This document shows positions 18,601-26,900 of a DNA stretch of 64,000 nt, one piece after another. The position numbers and the translations under genes are program-made. Under the pieces are notes generated by a model. The model was not told where the DNA came from. It saw only the letters and a program-made list of their open reading frames with translations, and ran no database searches. Each line of letters starts with the position of its first letter. Position 1 is the stretch's first letter. Origin of the DNA: Phycisphaerales bacterium (GTDB lineage Bacteria > Planctomycetota > Phycisphaerae > UBA1845); contig JACKHG010000018.1 in assembly GCA_020639115.1 (NCBI GenBank), forward strand, positions 1 through 64,000. Direction: 5' to 3'.

Positions 18601-19420
18601 GTTCAAGATCTCGCAGCTCGTCGTGCGCACCCTGACCAACAAGATCTACCCGGTGTACGGGCACGTGAACAAGGCGGCCCAGGCCACCATCAACACGCTG
18701 CTGCGCTACACCCTCGTGACCGTCGGCATCTACATCGGCCTGCGCGTCATGCACATCGAGCTCGGGGCGCTCGTCGTGCTGCTCGGCGGCCTGGGCCTGG
18801 GACTCGGCCTCGGGCTCCAGCCACTCATCGTCAACTTCGTGAGCGGCCTGATCATCTTCGCGGAGCGGCACGTCAAGGTCGGCGACCTGGTCATGGTCGG
18901 CGACGACCTCGGCGAAGTCACCGCAATCAGCATGCGCTCGACGCGCGTACGCTCCGTCGACGGCATCGATCTGGTCATTCCCAACTCTGACTTCGTCACC
19001 TCCAAGGTCGTCAACTGGACGCTGCAGGACTCGCGCATCCGCGGCAAGCTCGACGTGGGCGTGGCCTACGGCAGCGACGTGCAGAAGGTCCGCCAGATCC
19101 TGCTGGAGGTGGCCCGCAAGGAGGCCCGCGTGCTGCTCGATCCCGAGCCGGCCGTGTGGTTCACCAACTTCGGCAACAACAGCCTCGACTTCACCCTGGC
19201 CTGCTGGTACCCGACCGCGGGTGACCGCTGGTTCGCCATGATCGACATGCGCTACGAAATCGACCGGCGCTTCCGCGAGGCCGGCATCGAAATCCCCTTC
19301 CCGCAGCGCACCCTGTCCGTGCATCCCGACGCGGAACTGCCCATCCGCGTGCTGCGCGAACGGCGACCGGCGAAGGCCGCGCCCGCGGTGGACGAGAAGC
19401 CCGCCGAGCCGGCCGAATAG
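15674..19420 (+). CDS. Large MscS-family mechanosensitive ion channel (MscK/KefA-like)
   Basis: Inner-membrane osmotic-release channel of 1248 residues. It has a signal peptide (to about residue 32, VHAQA), an Ala/Pro-rich linker, then a long helical coiled-coil periplasmic domain to about residue 600 (KEADEELRAALPKIDTAEE and similar). Many membrane segments follow, and a C-terminal MscS core from about 1020: GGLGLGLGLGLQPLIVNFVS (pore-lining TM3), then GDLVMVGDDLGEVTAISMRS and VIPNSDFVTSKVVNWT. This architecture and size match MscK/MscM-type channels. A consensus promoter abuts the start codon, so an ATG with no ribosome-binding site is probably used leaderlessly. Confidence 0.9.
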   Translation: MNRKRITPGRRGAIAALLTCCFLGWTPTLVHAQADAGTAGAATPAPAASPAPEAPAGTAPDAVAPAGETPAAPTPTPAPTPTPSPIEAAAADSTAAVVTPENPPKRPEDVPPLQEKIKQRLADLEKLKAPDDAAPAQKAISDAAAALRGTLETAQKQLEAYVAAHKSAAELGSADRIAARNAQLEEYRQRTKQLRAFSPGNWVEERRTRLREETADEYEKIRTLAETTVTQQAARQKALKQFTAQEQDAATRLAEARQALTNALARPSPTPAPSPSASPSGETPLDAQTQQRVRELNTRQLAWQVFLAGLRIEQLAVDKVVLNLESAAADAIIPVLQEYSSALADFRGRVARDSAQEQREEIERELAAATTDYGKAYWRVRQAIMNGRWKFGTQIPGLRDQLRDLEGTDLAHDIELISDRYKRLLERLDRTTGAEKTDAYHQLTQYIEDYDRRREEYAIRLDQARRELEQMYEQKEAVLDSLKEADEELRAALPKIDTAEERARYDQLMAELAADHRPALDSVISAVIERQTLIINRLSEMLAQLQTFNTHLEQTRQKLFWAYTLARGPHVIQLWRTALDRFSLGELRSDLTRAATTSRERLQRHDRSVVILWSLSLVVAAIGGVLLARRLWRASDVHEEKVSAKLAETEAAEVHLNDRVHIQVLRMLAMVVPVGIPTLLALFFAWQDNDLSADLRAVVIRLLVVILVATVTRALIKRLFRSGKPRYRIIPCSNVVASYYRFWLSALWWLTMPVITVVMVMEILDLAPHIAEAIRTTFIALALLVLVIFARHRQTVVRVMGRAFALRRPLFFGFIMRSYPFMLLLCIALFVLEVIGYDALATFIILNLMHTFAALVLAALIASMLHDFIHRRTASGEGEDAGAEETTGASKEYGIDEMLRQYETREWGLMLTSLAAIGQWVVWLGALAWVATAWGMTETNARQLFAYELVAPPADSGRLPITVGRVLLGLLVIFLAFKISQLVVRTLTNKIYPVYGHVNKAAQATINTLLRYTLVTVGIYIGLRVMHIELGALVVLLGGLGLGLGLGLQPLIVNFVSGLIIFAERHVKVGDLVMVGDDLGEVTAISMRSTRVRSVDGIDLVIPNSDFVTSKVVNWTLQDSRIRGKLDVGVAYGSDVQKVRQILLEVARKEARVLLDPEPAVWFTNFGNNSLDFTLACWYPTAGDRWFAMIDMRYEIDRRFREAGIEIPFPQRTLSVHPDAELPIRVLRERRPAKAAPAVDEKPAEPAE

Positions 19421-19717
19421 CCGCGCCGCCACACAGGCGGAGCCCATTGGGAATTATCCAGGGGAATCGTGGGGGCGGGTATTTGCCCCGGGCGCATAAG
19501 AGAGGCGAGCCCATCGGTCCTCCTCCAGCCCGACGAGCCCGCCATAAAAACCGCATCGCGCTGCAAGAGACGCGCGTGAAGTTCAGTCCGCTCAGTCTAC
19601 CGCAACTCGAGCCCCAAGACACCCACTGAGTTGCCAAGTTTTTTCCGGCAGATTTCGCCTATCCGTCATAACCGCTACAAGTCGCCAGAACGGTAGTCCC
19701 GTCACAATCGGTCGAGA

Positions 19718-21670
19718 TTACAGTCCCTTCAGTTCAGCCGCGACGCACGCCTCGGCGCCGCCAAACACGATCAACTGCTGCGGAACCGTGCCCAGTGCTG
19801 GGAAGCTGTAGGTCTTGCCGGCAAACGTCATCTCCGACCGGGCGTAGTCGATCGAAAGTTTTTCATCAGTAGCGATCGTACGCTTGCCGGCTGACACGTC
19901 CGTGGCATAGCGCTGCCGCAGATCATCGACGAGCGCGGGGCATTCGATCACGATGAAGCCGTTGTTGAAGGCGTTCCGCGCGTAGGTTTGCGAAAACGAC
20001 GCAGCGATGACCAGCTGAATGCCGCGATGGGCCAGCGCCGTCGCGGCCTGCTCGCGCGACGAACCCGTGCCGAAGTTGGATCCGCCGACGATGATGTCGC
20101 CTCGCTTGGCGATCTTCTGAAACTCTGGATCATAATTGAGCATGGCCGCCGCCCCCATCTGCTCGGGGGTGAGATCCTCCCGGTACGTGACGTCCTTGCC
20201 GTAGATGCCGTCGGTGTTGAGGTTGTCCTTGGGCAGCAGCAGGACGCGGCCCGTCACCGATGATGGGAATCCATCAATGACCTCGACGTCCGCGGGCGCG
20301 CTGGCGGCTGCGTTGACCGTGATCGTCGCGTCCATGTACCCGGTGTCGATCGTCATCGGGGCCTTGATGTAGCCGGCGACCGCGGACGCGGCGACCACCG
20401 CCGGGCTGGAAAGATACACCTTCGCCTCGCGCGAGCCCATCCGGCCCTGGAAGTTGCGGTTGGTGGCGCTGATGCCCACCTCCCCAGCCTCGAGCGTACC
20501 CTCGCCGAGGCCGATGCACGGCCCGCACCCCGGCGGCAGCGTCTTGGCCCCCGCAGCCGTCAGCGTGTCCCAGACACCGGCTTTGCGGGCCTGCTCCTCG
20601 ACGCTCGCCGAGGCCGCTGCCACGTACATCGAGACGTGCGGGGCGATCTTGTGGCCCTTGAGTACTTCGGCCGCCTCGCAGAGATCCTCGAAGCGGGCGT
20701 TCACGCAGCTCAGCAGGTAGGCCCGGTTGATCTTCACCTGCTTTCGCTCAATGTCCGGCAGCGCCGTGATCGTCTTGACCTCGTTGGGACCCGCGACGTG
20801 CGGCGTCACCTGCCCGAGGTCGAGCGTGAGTTCCTTGGCGTAGAACGCGTCCGCATCAGCCTCCAGCCGCTCGCGCCACCACGTCTCGACGTCGGGGCGG
20901 CTGAAGCGCGGCGGATCGTCGCCGCGCGCGGCGTAGAGGTCGGCGCGGGCGTGGAGATACTCGCGGAGCACCGCGTCGAACGGAAACACGCCGGCCAGCG
21001 CGCCCCACTCCGTCGTCATGTTGGCGATGGTGAGACGCTGGTCCATGGAAAGGCCCGCCACGCCGTCACCGACGAACTCGCAGACGTGGTTGAGCACCTC
21101 GTCGTTGTTGAATTTTCCACAAAGGGCGATGATCACGTCCTTGCCGACCACGCCGGGCTGCAGGCAACCGGTGAGCGTCACCTTCGCGATGGGGGGCACC
21201 TGCCACCACGTCTTGCCGGTGGCCCAGATCGCGGCCGCGTCGGTCCGTACGACGGGCGTGCCCAGCGCCGCAGCCCCGCCGTAGAGGTTGGAGTGGGAGT
21301 CGCTGGCGACGACGAGCGATCCGGGCGTGACGAAGCCCTCCTCGACCATGATCTGGTGGCCGATGCCGCTGCCGGCCTTGTAGAAGGCGATGCCGTGCTT
21401 CCTGGCGAAGGCCTCGATCTTGGCGTACTTCGCGAGGTTCTCGGGGCTCATGTTCTGGATGTCGTGATCGAGACAGAACACCGGCTGGCCCGGATCGTGG
21501 ATCTTCGTCGCCCCGATCGCCGCAAACTTGGGAATGACCGCGGACGTGTTGTCGTGGGTCATCACGTGCTTGGGGCGGATGGAGAGGTAGTCGCCGGCGT
21601 GGACCTTCTGGCCGGGCTTCAGGCCGACCGCGTAGCGGTTGGCGATTTTTTCAATCAACGTCTGACCCAT
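19718..21670 (-). CDS. Homoaconitase/aconitase-family hydratase (Lys4-like)
   Basis: [4Fe-4S] hydro-lyase of 650 residues. The sequence is closest, as far as I can recognise, to fungal homoaconitase Lys4: VVASDSHSNLYGGAAALG, TPVVRTDAAAIWATGKTWWQ, KDVIIALCGKFNNDEVLNH and DQRLTIANMTTEWGALAGVFP. Cluster ligands are C322 (LSCVNARF), C382 and C385 (GCGPCIG). The swivel domain carries VGGSNFGTGSSREQAATAL. The start ATG at 21670 has AAGGAG eight bases upstream; longer frames run into repeat DNA. It could be the cell's aconitase or act in a 2-oxo-acid chain-extension pathway; no lys, leu or citrate genes are adjacent. Confidence 0.82.
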   Translation of the reverse strand: MGQTLIEKIANRYAVGLKPGQKVHAGDYLSIRPKHVMTHDNTSAVIPKFAAIGATKIHDPGQPVFCLDHDIQNMSPENLAKYAKIEAFARKHGIAFYKAGSGIGHQIMVEEGFVTPGSLVVASDSHSNLYGGAAALGTPVVRTDAAAIWATGKTWWQVPPIAKVTLTGCLQPGVVGKDVIIALCGKFNNDEVLNHVCEFVGDGVAGLSMDQRLTIANMTTEWGALAGVFPFDAVLREYLHARADLYAARGDDPPRFSRPDVETWWRERLEADADAFYAKELTLDLGQVTPHVAGPNEVKTITALPDIERKQVKINRAYLLSCVNARFEDLCEAAEVLKGHKIAPHVSMYVAAASASVEEQARKAGVWDTLTAAGAKTLPPGCGPCIGLGEGTLEAGEVGISATNRNFQGRMGSREAKVYLSSPAVVAASAVAGYIKAPMTIDTGYMDATITVNAAASAPADVEVIDGFPSSVTGRVLLLPKDNLNTDGIYGKDVTYREDLTPEQMGAAAMLNYDPEFQKIAKRGDIIVGGSNFGTGSSREQAATALAHRGIQLVIAASFSQTYARNAFNNGFIVIECPALVDDLRQRYATDVSAGKRTIATDEKLSIDYARSEMTFAGKTYSFPALGTVPQQLIVFGGAEACVAAELKGL

Positions 21671-21682
21671 ATCAGGCTCCTT

Positions 21683-21846
21683 GAATGATGAATGCGGAAT
21701 GATGAATGATGAATGGGGTGATGCCTGCTGGTGATTCGTGCCGTTCAAGGCGCCGACCCTGAATGGCGCGGCTGTCCGCACGGCACGGGCCCATTCGTCA
21801 TTCGTCATTCGTCACTCGTCATTCGTCATTCATCATTCCTAATTTA
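21683..21846. repeat. Minisatellite-like GAATGAT and ATTCGTC repeat arms
   Basis: Two short tandem arrays flank an 75-bp spacer between the HD gene and the homoaconitase gene. The left arm (21683-21716) repeats GAATGAT; the right arm (21792-21846) repeats CATTCGT with CATTCAT variants. They are roughly reverse complements, so they could fold into a long imperfect hairpin in the transcript. Role unknown. Confidence 0.6.
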
Positions 21847-22389
21847 TCATTTCCCAATCGCTTTCGCGATGTCGAAGTCAATGAAGTCCGCGTGGTGGAA
21901 AATGATCGACTCGATGGTCCGCTGCACGTGGTCGCCCTCCTTCGAGTGCGTCGCCACGATGTGCATGACCTCCTCGGGCAGCCCGTGCTTGAAGCACAGC
22001 CCCACGCCGCTGAACGGGTGGCGCAGCATGTCGCCGTAGTGCCCCTTCACCAGCTTGCCCTCCTTGCGATCGTACTCCAGCGGCTTGCCCACGTCGGCGA
22101 GCAGGGCGCCCGCCACGAGGTGGTCGTGCTGAATCGGCACCCGGTCGCCCCAGATGCCCTTCAGCACCTTCTCGACCGCGAGGCACATCTGCACGCACGA
22201 CCGCACGTGCTCGATGAACTTCATCTCGATCTTGCCGGCGAGGAGCGTAAACGGGATCGCCTCGAGCTCCGCTGGCTGCCATCCGCCCCGGGTGATGGAC
22301 TCCTCCCAGACGGCGATGACCTGGTCGCGGAGCTTGGTGTCGTGGATTTCAGCCAGTTCCGGAAAGAGCTTCTCGATCTTGTCGCGCAT
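21847..22389 (-). CDS. HD-domain protein with degenerate HD dyad
   Basis: A protein of about 180 residues with an HD-phosphohydrolase-like fold: an N-terminal helical part (EKLFPELAEIHDTKLRDQV), FIEHVRSCVQMCLAVEKVL with the first His, HDHLVAGALLADVGKPLEYD, HYGDMLRHPFSGV and HIVATHSKEGD. In the dyad position I read LLADVGK where LLHDIGK is usual, so the His of the HD pair appears replaced by Ala. I chose the ATG at 22389 (GGAG upstream); an ATG at 22416 would add nine residues. It lies upstream of the homoaconitase gene on the same strand, separated by the repeat arms, so they may be co-transcribed. Activity uncertain. Confidence 0.75.
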   Translation of the reverse strand: MRDKIEKLFPELAEIHDTKLRDQVIAVWEESITRGGWQPAELEAIPFTLLAGKIEMKFIEHVRSCVQMCLAVEKVLKGIWGDRVPIQHDHLVAGALLADVGKPLEYDRKEGKLVKGHYGDMLRHPFSGVGLCFKHGLPEEVMHIVATHSKEGDHVQRTIESIIFHHADFIDFDIAKAIGK

Positions 22390-22701
22390 GGCGGCGTGGA
22401 CTCCGTAGGGGGCCATCAGGAAAACGTTGCACGAAGGGACCAGTATACCGGGGCAACCGGCGGACGGAACGCGGTCCGCGGTCGCGAGGGTCGGTGCGGG
22501 CTGTGAAGATGGGAGAAATGTCGCCGGTGACGGCGGGGCGGATGCAGGCACCCCGTGGCACGAACCAGCGCCGTGCACCTCCGGTTGCCGTGCCCGCCAC
22601 GCAGCACCCGCTACAAACAGCCCCCGGCTTTCTCATCGCCCGGGCTGGGGCGGAAGAGCTACCATGGCGACGACGCCCCGAGAGCCCCAGGAGCCAGCCC
22701 G

Positions 22702-23715
22702 ATGCCCTTGTCCGTCACCCGACCCGTCGGTCTCGCCCTCGACCGAACCAAACGCGTCTGCTTTCAGCCGTTCGAAGCGGGCAAGTGGTTCACACTCGGA
22801 TTCTGCGCGTTCCTGGCGATGCTCGGCGAGGGCGGCGCCGGGTCGGGGTTCCAGTACCGCAAGGGCGGCCGGCCGCCGTGGGGCGGCAACCTCACCAGCG
22901 CCCGCCACTGGTTCCACGCCAACCTCGACTGGTTGATTCCGGTCGGGGCGCTCGTCCTGATCATCGGCATCGGCCTCACCCTGCTCTTCACCTGGCTGCA
23001 CTGCCGGGGCAAGTTCATGTTCATCGACGGCGTGGTGCGCAACCGGGGCGCGGTGGTCGAACCGTGGCACGCGCTGCGCCGGCCAGCCAACCGCCTCTTC
23101 CGCGTCTACCTCGTGCTCACGCTCATCGGACTGGGCTTCAGCGCGCTGGTGGGGGGCATCTGCCTCGCAGTCGCCTGGCCGGACATGGCCGCCGGCCGTT
23201 TCAGCGATCAGGCGGGAATCGCCCTGGGTCTGGGGCTGGTGCTGTTCATTCCGTTTGCGATCGCGATGGCCGTGGTGCAGTTCGTCATCCGGGATTTCGT
23301 CGTGCCGACGATGTACCTGCACGGTGAAGGCTTCCGCACGGCGTGGGCGACGGTGCGCCGCGAGGTGCTCGCGGGCCATGGCTGGACCATATTCCTGTAC
23401 ATGCTGATGAAGTTCGTGCTGGGTATGGCGATTGCCATCGTCGCCATCGTGGTCATGCTCTTGACGTGCTGCATCGCCATGCTGCCCTACATCGGCACGG
23501 TGATCCTGCTGCCGCTTTGGGTTTTTGCCCAGGCATATCCGCTGTACTTTCTCGAGCAAATCGGGCCCGGTTGGCGTTTCTTCCCCGACGATCCGGCGGG
23601 GCCGTTCTGCCGCACCTGCGGCTACAACCTGCACGGTAACGTCAGCGGAGTTTGTCCGGAATGCGGCACGCCGCCGTACCCCGCCGCGGGGCCGCCGCCC
23701 ACTGCGCCATTCTGA
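22702..23715 (+). CDS. Multi-pass membrane protein with C-terminal zinc ribbon
   Basis: A 337-residue membrane protein of unknown function. About six hydrophobic segments are visible (LVLIIGIGLTLLFTWL, VYLVLTLIGLGFSALVGGI, GLGLVLFIPFAIAMAVV and others), resembling a DUF4013-type or glycerophosphoryl-diester-phosphodiesterase-associated membrane region. The C-terminus carries CRTCGYNLHGNVSGVCPECG, a four-Cys ribbon that recurs at the ends of many planctomycete membrane proteins. The ATG at 22702 has AGGAG eight bases upstream. It is followed by the subtilase gene with its own promoter. Confidence 0.75.
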   Translation: MPLSVTRPVGLALDRTKRVCFQPFEAGKWFTLGFCAFLAMLGEGGAGSGFQYRKGGRPPWGGNLTSARHWFHANLDWLIPVGALVLIIGIGLTLLFTWLHCRGKFMFIDGVVRNRGAVVEPWHALRRPANRLFRVYLVLTLIGLGFSALVGGICLAVAWPDMAAGRFSDQAGIALGLGLVLFIPFAIAMAVVQFVIRDFVVPTMYLHGEGFRTAWATVRREVLAGHGWTIFLYMLMKFVLGMAIAIVAIVVMLLTCCIAMLPYIGTVILLPLWVFAQAYPLYFLEQIGPGWRFFPDDPAGPFCRTCGYNLHGNVSGVCPECGTPPYPAAGPPPTAPF

Positions 23716-23867
23716 GCATCATCCGCGCTTTGCAGCTCCGTCAGTCCGACGCCGGATTATGGGCGCGTGCGCCGTTCGTGCTGCGCGCAGACCACTGTGT
23801 GTCGCGCCCTCGGCGGACTTGCCCGCCACATCTTCCGGAAACGCCGCGGACATGTTTGAAGAGACGC

Positions 23868-23896
23868 TTGGGTCCCGCTGTACCGCCCGTTATAAC
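23868..23896 (+). promoter_or_regulatory. Sigma-70-type promoter TTGGGT-17-TATAAC for the subtilase gene
   Basis: TTGGGT at 23868-23873 and TATAAC at 23891-23896 with a 17-bp spacer. Start would fall near 23903, giving a leader of about 57 nt before the ATG at 23960. The -35 keeps only the TTG of the consensus. Confidence 0.45.
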
Positions 23897-23959
23897 GGAG
23901 GTGTGTGGTTACTAGCGCTGCCTTTGCGGGGGCGAAATCCATCCTTCGGAGATACTGAC

Positions 23960-26900
23960 ATGATGTGGCGACGGCGTCGATGCCTGGAGGAGTCTGCGCG
24001 CTGGCAGATCGGTGCGCTCACTTGTGCGCTCGTATTGTGCTGGACGGTCCAGGCTTCCGCCCAGGTGCGCTGGCGCACGGGGGTGGCCCCGCGTTCTGGT
24101 AAAACCCCAGAGCAGGTGATCGCCACGCTGGCCCAGGTGAACCAGCGCAGCGCCGAGCACCACTTCGTCGTCCAGTTCAGCGAACCGCTGACCGACGCGC
24201 GCCGCGCGGACCTCACGGAAGCCGGCGTCAACCTGCTCAGCTACCTCGGTGACAACGCCTTCTTCGCCTCGGTCGCGCCCGCGGGCGCCGATTCCGCCGC
24301 GCTCACCCGGCAGGCAACATTGATCGACGCGCAGTCGATTCAGCCGGTGTGGAAGTTGAGCCCGATGCTCACGACGCCGGACAAGCCGGACTGGGCGGAA
24401 GTGCCCGTGCCGGTCGACGCCGTCGCCCCCCAACCGGATGACACCTGGATCGGCGCCTACGTGCTGTTCCATCCCGACGTGCCCGCGCTGGATGGCTGGG
24501 CCGTGGCCACTTCCGCCGGCGCCGTCGTGCGCCAGCAGCTCTTCAGTGTCAACGGGGCCGTCATCGAACTGCCCCTGTCGGCGATCGACACGCTCGCCGC
24601 CAACGACGCGGTGCAGTACATCGAGCCGGCACTGCCGCGGATGAGCACGGACAACGCGGAGAACCGCGCGCTGACCCAGGCGGATATCGTGCAGGCGGCG
24701 CCGTACAACCTCGACGGCTCCGGCGTGACCGTGCTCGTGTACGACGGCGGCACGGCGCGCTCGACGCACGTGGACTTCCAGGGGCGACTCTTCGTCCGCG
24801 ACGGTTCCGGAATGGACACGCACCCGACGCACGTGTCGGGCACGATCGGCGGCGCCGGCGTGGCCAACAGCAACTACAAGGGCATGGCCCCGGGCGTCAC
24901 GCTGCAGTCCTACGGCTTCCAGTACGACGGCAGCGGCGTATTCCTCTACACCAACCCCGGCGATATCGAGAGCGACTTCAACCAGGCGATCAACACGTAC
25001 GGCGCGGTCATCTCCAACGCCTCGATCGGCACGAACACGTCGGTCAACGGATTTCCCTGCTCCTACGAGGGCGACTACGGCGTGACCAGCACGGTGATCG
25101 ACGCGATCGCCCGCGGCAGCCTGGGGGCGCCGATGCGCATGATCTGGGCCAACGGCAACGAACGGCAGGTGTCGACCTGCGGCTCCACGTACCACACCAC
25201 GGCTCCGCCCTCCTGCGCGAAGAACCACATCACGGTCGGTGCGGTCAATTCCAACGACGATTCGATCACCAGCTTCACGAGCTGGGGGCCGGCCGACGAC
25301 GATCGGCTCAAGCCGGACGTCGCGGCGCCGGGGTGCCAGACGAACGGCGACGGCGGCGTGACCTCCTGCAGCGACGCGAGCAACACCGCCTACGTCACCT
25401 ACTGCGGCACGTCGATGGCGACGCCGACCGTGACGGGCTGCTCGGCGCTGCTCATCCAGGACTACAAGGCCCAGTTCCCGAGTGAGCCGCTTTTCCGCAA
25501 CTCGACGCTCAAGGCCTGGCTCGCCCACAGCGCGGTCGATCGCGGCAACGCCGGCCCCGACTACCAGTTCGGCTACGGCTCCATCCGCATCCAGGCGGCG
25601 ATCGACCTGATGCGCAGCGGCGCGTTCGTCGAAAACAGCATCTCCCAGGGCGAGGTGTACTCGCGCACCATCACCGTCAACGCCGGCACCGCCGTGTTCA
25701 AGACCACGCTGGCCTGGGACGACGTGCCCGGCACCCCCAACGTCAGCCCGGCGCTGGTCAACGACCTCGACCTGCGCGTGTACGATCCGTCCGGCACCCG
25801 GCGCTTCCCGTGGACGCTCGGTGGATTGGCCAACCCCAGCGCACCCGCCGTCCGCACGCAGGCCAACCACGTGGACAACATCGAGCAGGTGTACGTCGCC
25901 AACCCGGCAGCCGGCACCTGGACCATCGAAGTGTACGGCTACAACGTGCCCCAGGGCCCGCAGACCTTCTCGCTCGTGGGTGACGGCGCGACCGTCGTCG
26001 GCACGACCATCTCCCTGCCCAACGGGGCGCCCTCCACGGTCGCGCCCGGCACGCCGACGACGTTCGACGTTCAGATCCAGTCCTTCGGCGAGACCGTCGT
26101 GCCCGGCAGCGCCACGCTCAACTATCGTTTCGACGGGGGGGCGTACCAGCCGTCGCCGCTGAGCTTTGTCAGCGGCAATGCCTACACGGCGACCCTGCCG
26201 GCGGCAGGCTGCGGCGACACGCCCGAGTTCTACCTCACCGCCACCGGCACCACCACCGGCGCCGTGGCCTCGCCCGGCAATGCCCCGACCCTCGTCTACT
26301 CCGCGCAGGTGGGCACGACCGTCAATCTCCTCTCCGACGACCTGGAAACGGACCAGGGCTGGTCCGTCGGCGCCACCGGCGACAACGCGACGACCGGCGT
26401 GTGGACGCGCAACGATCCGCAGAGCACGGCGGCCCAACCGGCGGATGACCATACGCCAGCCCCGGGTACGGTCTGCTGGGTGACGGACTACCGCTCCGGC
26501 TCGCAAATCGGCGACTACGACGTCGACGGCGGCAAGACCACCCTCAAGTCGCCGGTCTACGACCTGTCGAGTGCAGCCGGCGCCACCATCGGCTACTGGC
26601 GGTGGTATTCGAATGACGAGGGTTCCAACCCGAGCACCAACACCTTCGTTGTGGATATCTCCAACAACGGCGGATCGTCGTGGGTCAACGTCGAGACGGT
26701 GGGCCCGACCGGATTGGAGGCGTCCGGCGGGTGGTTCTACCACGAATTCGAGGTGGCCGGCGTGATCACGCCGACGGCCCAGGTGATGCTGCGTTTCGTC
26801 GCCCAGGACAACACCGGCTCCATCGTCGAGGCAGCGGTGGACGACCTGCAGATCACCGGCTTCGAGTGCGTGGCGGCAGCCACGTGCAGTGACGGTATTC

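Noticed and set aside
17564..19447. Long minus-strand frame opposite the MscS-family gene.
   Set aside because: Composition is His/Asp/Arg-rich antisense shadow; the plus strand encodes clear channel motifs.
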